From NCBI GenBank assembly GCA_000969725.1, contig JXSR01S007444.1: DNA of 22,551 bases; one strand, written 5' to 3'. Below the pieces are notes generated by a model. It had not been told where the DNA came from, searched no databases, and saw nothing but the letters and a program-made list of their open reading frames with translations. The position numbers were made by a program, and so were the translations under genes. Positions within the stretch are counted from its first letter, which is position 1; every line of letters begins with the position of its first letter. Positions 18,801-22,551 of this stretch are shown piece by piece. Source of the DNA: Ophiothrix spiculata. Lineage: Eukaryota > Echinodermata > Ophiuroidea > Amphilepidida > Ophiotrichidae.

Positions 18801-21010
18801 GTTTGTTTATTTATTTATTTATTTTCCCTATTGTGTGTGTGTGTGGGGGGGGGGTTAAGCACAACTCTCTCTGTATTTTCCCTCAAGATTCCTTTTCAAG
18901 AACATTGTTGATGTGAACCCAAACCCCAACATTGATTATGGATGACATTGGTATCCTTTGATATGACCGTAAACATATGGACGACCTTTGACATGTAGGA
19001 ACTAGGGAAACATGCATGTTATACCTTTTACATTTTATGATTTACAAATGATAATCCTGAAACTTAGTAAAGTAACCATATAAACAATCAAATAAACTCT
19101 AAACCCAGAATAAAAGAACACATTCAATTTCTATTTTCAAATAGAAGTATTTTTGTTACAACATACATTTTAAACATGTGAAAATTCCACAAACTGAAAT
19201 TGAATGATGCCATCCATCTTGTTTTACAGAGACTGTAGATGAGTTAACCAAGATGGTGTTGGAATTATTTGCTGATGTTGAAGACAAGCAAGTGCAAGTG
19301 CCAGAATGGCCTGAGCATCCTGTTGGACCAGAGCAAGTCAAGGTTAGAGTGTGCAATTCATGGGTTATATACACCACCAATTTCCTCCACTCATGGTTAC
19401 ATACACATGGTGACTGTGTGGTGACTCATCAACCTATCTATGAGGGTCCTGAATGCATGCTAACAATCTATGCATCTGGGCTATCTTAGTTATCACACAG
19501 TTAAATTCCTCTTCCAATCGTCGCTACTGAGCACCGTCTTGTGCCTAGTAAGTGACTGTCACCTACTAGGCACCGACATTTGTAGTGACTACTTAGTCAT
19601 TGCTGTAGTTACCACGTCGTCATAGTGTTAACCATAGAGGAATATAATAGTGTAAATAGTGATGTGCAGACTTGGTACCAACTTTTTGTGTTGGGTTTTT
19701 ATGCTAATTATGGTAACCTATTAGTTGTAGTGTGTGCTGGGATGTAAGATCAAGCACAACTCTGTTGTGAGGTGACAAAACGAAACTGAATGGTTTGATG
19801 TTGTCTGTGTATCAATCAATCATCAAACCAGAATGAAGTCTAGTATGCAACTGATGGGTAACCATTTATCATAAAACTTCAATACAAGAAGTTGTTACAA
19901 TAGGTATCTGCCTGGATAGTATTTAAGAGTTAAGCTAACATTGTATCACACATAGTAGGAAATAAATTAGACAGGGGTCACCAAGATTCTTTAAATACAT
20001 AATCTACTCGTCCAATTCAACTACCAATTTTTTGAATGTACATTGAGTTATTTCATACAAACGTGCTGGATATGGCTAAAAATACTTTGATAATGCTCCA
20101 GAAATAGAATATGATGGTTTTTTGAACTTTTGGAGTACAGCAATATGTTAATTCAAAGAATTTGTCAGTCGGAATATGTGTACCGCCGCGGCAAAAGGGT
20201 CCAGTTGTCGACTCCTACATGTTGCTCATTGTAGCATATCTGATGTATACAAATACCATACATTAGATATGCTACAAGGAGCAACATGTACGAGCCGACA
20301 ACTGGACCCTTTTGCCGCGGCGGTACACATATAGTTGAATTGGATGAGTGGATATGGAATATCACATCCCATTTTGGAAAAATTAGCGTCTATTAGTTTA
20401 AATGTTTAACATTATTTAACCATTAAAGTTGCATGACCAACTTAAAACTTATATTATATCTGGTTTCCTTGCTATGACATGTTTGAGGGACTTATTTTGC
20501 TTGATGCTATTTCTTATGGAGCACAGCGTAACGAGTGAACAAGAATTGATAAACCCATGTAGTAAATCAGGATTAGCATGAGTTCACTATAAATTTGTAA
20601 ATTTTTAAATAAAAATAGTAAGTGGATTTTTATAAACAACCTTTTTAAGAATTTGAAACACAGAATCCTGATGAATCTTTTCACTGATAAATTGAACAGT
20701 GTTTAAACTGTAACATTGTATTTTGTAAATGTTTGCCTGATGGTACAATAGGCCGAATTCATAAAAGTAAGCAATTGCTTTTTCTATGGCTTTTACTTGA
20801 ATATCTGCCCATATATGGTTGAAAGTTCAAGTAAAAGCCATAGAAAAAGCAATTGCTTACTTTTATGAATTCGGCCTAATGGCACTGACTTTGGTGTGAC
20901 TTTTGTTGTTTTCTTTGTAGATGTCCTGCAATATTGTTCCTGTCAAAGACTTGAGGCAATTAAATGTATCATTTCCTATACCAGACTTACATAAGCACTA
21001 TCTATCAAAG
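6656..21010 (+). CDS. IDE: Insulin-degrading enzyme, N-terminal part of gene (8 exons, 3' incomplete)
   Basis: Join of 6734 (or 6656)-6884, 12128-12204, 13978-14004, 15920-16023, 16982-17151, 18302-18424, 19230-19342 and 20921-21010. IDE is an M16A zinc metalloprotease that degrades insulin, amyloid-beta and other short peptides in a closed chamber made by two halves. The joined frame gives 285 residues from Met at 6734. It aligns gap-free with human IDE (offset 44), covering domain 1 and the beginning of domain 2; the full family length is about 1,000 residues. Numbered from that Met, the zinc ligands are H64, H68 and E145, the catalytic base is E67, and the 81-residue gap from H64 to E145 equals that in human IDE. 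Trp155 and Phe158, matching human W199 and F202, are kept. The regulatory exosite (human about 332-361) and C-terminal half lie beyond the window. HTNFYFDV and AVDSENQKN fit IDE rather than nardilysin. Introns are 5243, 1773, 1915, 958, 1150, 805 and 1578 bp. Confidence 0.95.
6885..7740 (+). other. Intron 1, proximal part
   Basis: No gene is seen. A short inverted pair (CACCCTGCA near 7259-7267 and TGCAGGGTG near 7364-7372) flanks about 100 bp and may be the core of a small MITE, but the arms are too short for a firm call. Confidence 0.5.
8603..8971 (+). repeat. Internal direct repeat, copy 1
   Basis: Diverged copy of 10672-10956. Shared landmarks in order are CATGCATC, CTGAAAG, a GGC(T/C)GAAT word, ACCAC.CCAG.TCGGCCACAA, AAAAGTTGCAGCG, AATTGGATTA, AGTGGTTGG, ATACG(A/G)AATATCA and TAGTTTAGTA-like sequence. 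This copy has an extra near-palindrome centred on TTCGAA (about 8819-8848), flanked by two AGTTAATTGGATTA words (8804-8817, 8849-8862), which the other copy lacks. Confidence 0.65.
9270..9600. mobile_element. Half of a foldback (GTATAC family) element
   Basis: The right-arm landmarks of the foldback family are present: a centre-like ATTTTTGACC (about 9297), GATCATGTTC (9498-9507), then GAAAATGTATACTTTT at 9526-9541 and an outer AAAGTTATGGTACAAAG segment. No matching left arm is found, so this is a truncated copy inside the 4.1-kb element. Confidence 0.55.
9917..10112 (+). promoter_or_regulatory. Promoter-like cluster: CCAAT boxes and GCGCG words
   Basis: In an otherwise AT-rich element, three CCAAT boxes occur within 110 bp: GACCAATCAC (CCAAT 10005-10009), an inverted ATTGG at 10074-10078, and GGCCAATCAC (CCAAT 10108-10112). 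Two have the CCAATCA form favoured by NF-Y. Just upstream are AAGCGCGCA (9919-9927), ATTCGCGCC (9940-9948) and TTTGCGCG (9965-9972), the last two resembling E2F sites. This could be the remnant promoter of an autonomous parent element. No transcript evidence is available. Confidence 0.35.
10381..10404. repeat. Perfect 10-bp hairpin with TTCG loop
   Basis: CGCTCGTTGG and its exact complement CCAACGAGCG surround a TTCG tetraloop, followed directly by the family word AAAAATGTATACTT. A related GCGCTCGTTGGCGC occurs at about 9224-9237. No U-tract follows, and a bacterial terminator role is not relevant here. Confidence 0.7.
10672..10956 (+). repeat. Internal direct repeat, copy 2
   Basis: Second, shorter copy of the repeat at 8603-8971, in the same orientation, about 2.07 kb downstream. 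It is followed by a small inverted pair built on GGTTTAGTATCA (10947-10958) and its complement TGATACTAAACC (about 10981-10992). Confidence 0.65.
12128..12204 (+). CDS. IDE: IDE exon 2, catalytic HxxEH motif
   Basis: The exon completes Gly51 and encodes [11 protein letters not shown], then [14 protein letters not shown]. The inverted zinc motif HFLEH supplies two zinc ligands (H64, H68) and the catalytic Glu67; the adjacent Phe of MLFLG corresponds to human F115 in the substrate pocket. The residue between H-F and E-H is Leu, where mammalian IDE has Cys110; Leu is usual in pitrilysin and nardilysin. The acceptor is TTTTTCAG at 12120-12127 and the donor GTGAGT at 12205. The exon is 77 nt, entering in phase 1 and leaving in phase 0. 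Confidence 0.95.
12505..12862. mobile_element. TTAA-flanked MITE 1
   Basis: Ends are inverted copies: AGGTGCAATTCATGAT from 12505 and ATCATGAATTGCCCCT ending at 12862, one mismatch in 16. TTAA lies directly outside each end (12501-12504 and 12863-12866), which fits a TTAA target duplication as made by piggyBac-type transposases. It is 358 bp long with no coding capacity. The interior includes a GGGGCCCC palindrome (about 12685). Its right TTAA is also the left TTAA of the next element. Confidence 0.7.
12867..13476. mobile_element. TTAA-flanked piggyBac-like MITE 2
   Basis: The terminal inverted repeat CCCTTGTCTTACCAA (15 bp, perfect) starts at 12867, and its complement ends at 13476. TTAA flanks both sides (12863-12866 and 13477-13480). 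The piggyBac superfamily duplicates TTAA and often has termini beginning CCC, so this is a confident structural assignment, although no transposase is present in the 610 bp. Inside each end sits a self-complementary G-run/GTGGTNACCAC/C-run block (about 12882-12907 and 13410-13433), and a half-copy is at 13062-13080. Minus-strand frames reading GGVVTTPP through these blocks are artefacts of the palindrome. Confidence 0.8.
13978..14004 (+). CDS. IDE: IDE exon 3, 27-nt microexon
   Basis: The exon encodes the nine residues YPSENEYTV, matching human IDE YPKENEYSQ directly after the GTKK of the active-site helix. The acceptor is TTTACAG (ends 13977) and the donor GTAAGT begins at 14005. Both borders are in phase 0, so skipping would remove nine residues without a frameshift. 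The call rests on exact continuity of the conserved protein across exons 2, 3 and 4. Confidence 0.92.
14512..14807. mobile_element. Imperfect foldback repeat with TTTGTAGC units
   Basis: ATGCTGCTTTC at 14512-14522 is inverted as GAAAGCAGCAT at 14797-14807. Further inward, TTTGTAGCTTTGTAGCTG (about 14536-14553) pairs with the GAGCTACAAAGCAGCAAAG area (about 14765-14783), and TTGCCGCTTCTGGT (14579-14592) pairs with ACCTGAAGCGGCAA (about 14694-14707). The 3' half is a run of degenerate GCAAAGCGACAAA words. No coding capacity. It is a non-autonomous element or decayed foldback in intron 3. Confidence 0.6.
14808..15919 (+). other. Intron 3, distal part
   Basis: No gene or clear repeat is supported. 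Short open frames on either strand (for example minus 15323-15508) are not recognisable. The polypyrimidine tract and CTTGCAG acceptor for exon 4 end at 15919. Confidence 0.6.
15920..16023 (+). CDS. IDE: IDE exon 4
   Basis: The exon encodes [19 protein letters not shown], then [15 protein letters not shown] and the first two bases of an Arg codon. The SNAYT and HTN-YFDV segments are M16 hallmarks; NAY aligns with human N139-A140-F141 lining the substrate site, with Tyr in place of Phe141. It enters in phase 0 and leaves in phase 2; the donor GTATTT begins at 16024. The exon is 104 nt. Confidence 0.95.
16168..16723. mobile_element. Inverted-repeat element in intron 4
   Basis: CATAAGGCCAAAAAATAA at the left end and TTATTTTTTGGCCTAATG at the right end (to 16723) are inverted copies. 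The match continues inward as TGTCCTCAACT (about 16197-16207) against GTTGAGGACA (about 16683-16692), and as TCGGTCAGG against the AGGGTCAGTCGG area. The left half has an interrupted T-run and G-run at about 16240-16270. No reading frame of note. It is a MITE-type element about 556 bp long; a target duplication is not evident. Confidence 0.65.
16982..17151 (+). CDS. IDE: IDE exon 5, third zinc ligand
   Basis: The exon completes Arg120 and encodes [10 protein letters not shown], then [24 protein letters not shown] and [10 protein letters not shown], ending with the first base of a Gly codon. Glu145 of AVDSE matches the human zinc ligand Glu189; the upstream Glu138 (human Glu182) is also kept. 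Trp155 and Phe158 match human W199 and F202. The acceptor CTTGCAG ends at 16981 and the donor GTCAGA begins at 17152. A decoy acceptor AATTTCAG at about 16949 would shift the frame by 32 nt. Confidence 0.95.
17199..17476. mobile_element. 278-bp MITE with CAGTGGTCGATTTCACTAA termini
   Basis: The 19-bp terminal repeat CAGTGGTCGATTTCACTAA at 17199-17217 is perfectly inverted at the right end (TTAGTGAAATCGACCACTG, ending at 17476). Subterminal GATGCATTC words (about 17242 and 17428) occur in both halves. The CAGTGGT start is of hAT style, but the flanking 8-mers (GTGATGAC and TTTATACC) do not match, so the superfamily is unsettled. No coding capacity. Confidence 0.7.
17477..18301 (+). other. Intron 5, distal part
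   Basis: No gene is seen. A short cluster of TGATTGGCTGAT-like words (about 17570-17620) and a TATATATAT tract are present. The acceptor TTTGTTAG for exon 6 ends at 18301. Confidence 0.6.
18302..18424 (+). CDS. IDE: IDE exon 6
   Basis: The exon completes Gly177 and encodes [17 protein letters not shown], then [23 protein letters not shown], ending with the first base of a Glu codon. GNK-TL, IDVR, LLKFH and YYSSN-M are IDE family signatures in domain 1. The acceptor TAG ends at 18301 and the donor GTGAGG begins at 18425. The exon is 123 nt, entering and leaving in phase 1. Confidence 0.95.
18551..18820 (+). repeat. 125-bp tandem duplication containing tetranucleotide tracts
   Basis: The segment starting GTATATTTTTGAACTC at 18551 is repeated from 18676 almost unchanged (one T fewer in the first run). 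Each unit contains GGTAAGGAGTTTC, a T-rich tract, (TTGA)n, (TTTA)n and (TGTT)n arrays. The second copy ends in a longer (TTTG)n/(TTTA)n array. A (GT)n tract running into ten or so G residues follows at about 18834-18856. The near identity of the two units points to a recent duplication. Confidence 0.85.
19230..19342 (+). CDS. IDE: IDE exon 7
   Basis: The exon completes Glu218 and encodes [18 protein letters not shown], then [19 protein letters not shown]. It corresponds to the end of domain 1 and the linker around human EFPEHP. The acceptor TTTTACAG ends at 19229. The donor is GTTAGA at 19343, a weaker match to the GTRAGT consensus than the others. The reading frame continues open into the intron to about 19489, so intron retention would add a long unrelated tail before a stop. 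The exon is 113 nt, leaving in phase 0. Confidence 0.93.
19541..19573. repeat. Near-perfect 16-bp hairpin
   Basis: GTGCCTAGTAAGTGAC and its inverse GTCACCTACTAGGCAC (one mismatch) surround a single T. A weaker outer pairing (CGCTACTGAGCACCGTC with the GACATTTGTAGTGACTAC area) extends the structure to about 19519-19592. It lies in intron 7; function unknown. Confidence 0.7.
20004..20351. mobile_element. Foldback hairpin element interrupted by a 151-bp insertion
   Basis: The main arms are 20174-20248 and 20258-20332, 75 nt each with four mismatches and a 9-nt loop. They contain the GC-rich block ACCGCCGCGGCAAAAGGGTC. The right arm continues outward as TAGTTGAATTGGATGAGTGG to 20351. The matching left continuation (CTACTCGTCCAATTCAACTA, 20004-20023) is displaced by 151 bp (20024-20174). 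Joining CAACTA to TATGTG restores the uninterrupted form seen in the right arm, and TA is duplicated at 20022-20023 and 20175-20176. The inserted piece has weakly inverted ends (AATTTTTTGAATGTACA against a CAAATTCTTTGAATTAACA-like inverse). Open frames across it are shadows of the palindrome. Confidence 0.75.
20749..20878. mobile_element. 130-bp perfect hairpin (53-bp arms) near the exon 8 acceptor
   Basis: The arms 20749-20801 and 20826-20878 are exact inverted copies over 53 nt, starting TAGGCCGAATTC and ending ACTTGAA at the 24-nt loop. TA sits at both outer edges, which could be part of the terminal repeat or a TA target duplication. The right end is 42 nt upstream of exon 8. Perfect arms suggest a very recent insertion. 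In IDE pre-mRNA this would fold as a 53-bp RNA duplex. Confidence 0.85.
20921..21010 (+). CDS. IDE: IDE exon 8 (last exon in the window)
   Basis: The exon encodes [16 protein letters not shown], then [14 protein letters not shown]. It matches human IDE [20 protein letters not shown], the first strand of domain 2. The acceptor follows a good polypyrimidine tract (TTTTCTTTGTAG, ends 20920), and the donor GTATGT begins at 21011. It is 90 nt, in phase 0 on both sides. The next expected segment, PGHYLGHLIGHEGPGS, with the exosite glycine/histidine residues, is not found in the remaining 1.5 kb and must lie downstream. Confidence 0.94.
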
Positions 21011-21364
21011 GTATGTGTACTAAGGATTGTCATTGGTTGAAGTTCTCACAAACATGTTAAGTTGAGAGGAAATACACTGATCTTCAAACATCAGTAATAA
21101 TAAGTAGATGTCATTAACTATTCAAGTGTCTATGATGTCATAAGTTATGCCATAATTATCTTATAAATATCAGTTGTGTTAAAACAGTGGGGTTTGGTGA
21201 TGTGTAAATGTTATAAACTGTCTAATCCAGTGACTATTATAAAATTGAATTTTGCCACATCAAGTGTTGAAAACTGTTTTCCAGATTTCAGCCCATTTGA
21301 TTTGACTTCTTTAAGGGCCCTAGCAACCCTTAATTTTCAGAAATAGTTTTGCTCTGTAACTATA

Positions 21365-21785
21365 ATTAAATCCAAATAAAAGTATATATTCCTATAAGAG
21401 GATTTGCATACTGAACATGATGGTGAGGTCATTTTTGGACCAAATGTGCACTTATGGCCCTAAGGTCCAAAAATCATGTTTTTTTGGTCCAAAATTTTAT
21501 GAGAAAGCTAACTAAATTTTGTTTTGGTGAAATGTTGAACTACTTTACTTTTTAGAATCTAGAAAGCGATATCTAGGACCGCATTTCTCAATATTTTGAT
21601 TTTTTTTCTTAGTTTTTGAAATATTGCCAAAAATAGGTCAAAAAGTATCATGTTTTTCCAAAAATAGTGGCACCGGTGGGATTTTTGACATGTTTGGACC
21701 AATTTTTGACAATATCTCAAAAACTAAGAAAAAAAATCAAAAATTTAAAAAATACGTTCCTAGATATTGCTTTCTAGAAGAAAGG
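21365..21785. mobile_element. Foldback element E, right arm truncated
   Basis: The left arm (about 21365-21665) carries the family landmarks AAAAGTATATATTCC, ACTGAACATGATGGTGA, GTCATTTTTGGACC, TTGAACTACTTTACTTTT and TCTAGAAAGCGATATCTAGG. The centre has GTGGCACCGGTGG (21668-21680), a variant of the word in element C. The right arm (about 21682-21785) is the inverse of the inner left arm up to GCTTTCTAGA and then stops; the outer 190 bp or so is missing. The 67-codon frame at 21624-21827 is not a gene. Confidence 0.75.
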
Positions 21786-22551
21786 ATTGAAGGATTATCA
21801 GTTGTACCATCTGCATGGCTTTTCTAGGAATGACTGCTTGTAATTATATTGTGTGTATGTATTTTGTTTCTCAAATGGCGCCAATCTTGCGTTATGATAC
21901 CACGCACACATTTTGTGCAAACTTTCATGCCTCTCAGCCACAACTGGTTCTGTAGCACTTCAATATTTTGGTACAAATGTGACCATCCATCTCTAATGAG
22001 TGCAGCAAACATCATTTTGTGTTACAGGTGAAAATACATGTCAAGGTCGTAATTTGCCAAAATTGATATTTTGGCAGATTCACAATCTTTGTGCTTACTT
22101 CAAAACACTAGCAAAGTTTCATTTCAAGAAAATGATCGGAAATATGAAATACGGTATTAAATTTGAGGATAATCAACAGAAAATATAGGGCTTGCTGATC
22201 TTTGAACGTACATGTTTATCTCAGTTGTACATTTTACTCCCTAGCAAACTTTGACGGACCATAACTTGACTGTTGGAAATCAAGTGAAGTCCATTGAGGT
22301 GCCATTTTAATCCTTATTACATGGTCTTTGTAAATATTTTGAAAATGACAAGAGGCTGCATTTATGGCTTGTTTGATATGGACAGTCTCAAATTATTTCC
22401 GCATCAAGTTGATATTGAATTGCATTTCATGTTATGTAAATGATGATGTTTAATCTGTACTATATGCCTAAAGTATCTCATAATGAAATTTCGTTCCTGG
22501 CGCCATTTCTTCAGGGTATAGTTTAAAACTTTTTGATACCCCCCTCGTATA
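21786..22551 (+). other. Intron 8, unassigned to window end
   Basis: No further IDE exon, RNA gene or firm repeat is found. Short frames on both strands near 21824-22188 overlap one another and match no family I recognise. Confidence 0.6.

Noticed and set aside
19253..19489. A longer exon 7 reading through to 19489
   Set aside because: Similarity to IDE stops exactly at the GT donor at 19343, and exon 8 continues the protein in phase.
20165..20365. 66-codon minus frame across the intron 7 hairpin
   Set aside because: It runs through both arms of a palindrome, so its apparent internal symmetry reflects the DNA repeat.
6734..21010. Nardilysin instead of IDE
   Set aside because: The acidic insertion of nardilysin is absent and [17 protein letters not shown] and FPIPDL fit IDE. 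The Leu in HFLEH alone is not diagnostic.
21870..22508. AAATGGCGCCA near 21875 inverted near 22496 as possible ends of another element
   Set aside because: The core is itself a GGCGCC palindrome and the match outside it is poor.
1..22551. tRNA, rRNA or CRISPR features
   Set aside because: No tRNA-like GGTTCGAATCC arm with a matching acceptor stem, no rRNA-like block and no regular spacer-repeat array were found on reading both strands.

Overview
The window is AT-rich, intron-rich animal DNA, most likely from a marine invertebrate deuterostome such as an echinoderm. That placement rests on overall character (a well-conserved animal gene cut into short exons by repeat-packed introns, and many short AGGCCTA-type palindromes) and is low confidence. 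There is no bacterial, viral or organellar signature.

One gene can be firmly supported: the 5' third of an insulin-degrading enzyme gene (IDE, M16A zinc metalloprotease) on the + strand. Eight coding exons are visible: 6734 (or 6656)-6884, 12128-12204, 13978-14004, 15920-16023, 16982-17151, 18302-18424, 19230-19342 and 20921-21010. All introns are GT-AG, all phases agree, and the joined frame runs 285 codons from the strong-context ATG at 6734 (311 from the upstream in-frame ATG at 6656). It aligns without gaps to human IDE from about residue 45 to 329, including the HxxEH catalytic motif (exon 2) and the third zinc ligand (exon 5). The gene runs off the right edge; about two thirds of the protein lies beyond the window.

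The rest is repeats. Region 1-6655 (upstream of IDE) holds T-rich low-complexity DNA, a minus-strand LINE reverse-transcriptase C-terminal remnant (about 771-1271), a nested block of DNA transposons (1475-4055), a 16-bp motif repeated three times (4712-5051) and a near-perfect foldback element (5411-6039). Intron 1 is dominated by an unidentified 4.1-kb element (about 7741-11858) with 50-bp perfect terminal inverted repeats built from TTCGGCCACA units. Intron 2 has two abutting MITE-like elements that share a TTAA (12501-13480). Introns 3, 4, 5 and 7 each carry at least one inverted-repeat element, and intron 6 has a 125-bp tandem duplication. Intron 7 holds a 75-bp-arm hairpin interrupted by an apparent TA-flanked insertion, and a perfect 53-bp-arm hairpin ending 42 nt before exon 8. 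Intron 8 begins with a half-truncated member of the foldback family seen upstream.

No new protein-coding system is visible. The most interesting material is the mobile DNA: the TTCGGCCACA element, the TTAA-sharing pair, the foldback family with the AAAAGTATACATTTTT motif, and intronic hairpins that would be transcribed as long dsRNA within IDE pre-mRNA. All homology statements come from recognition by eye; no database search was possible.
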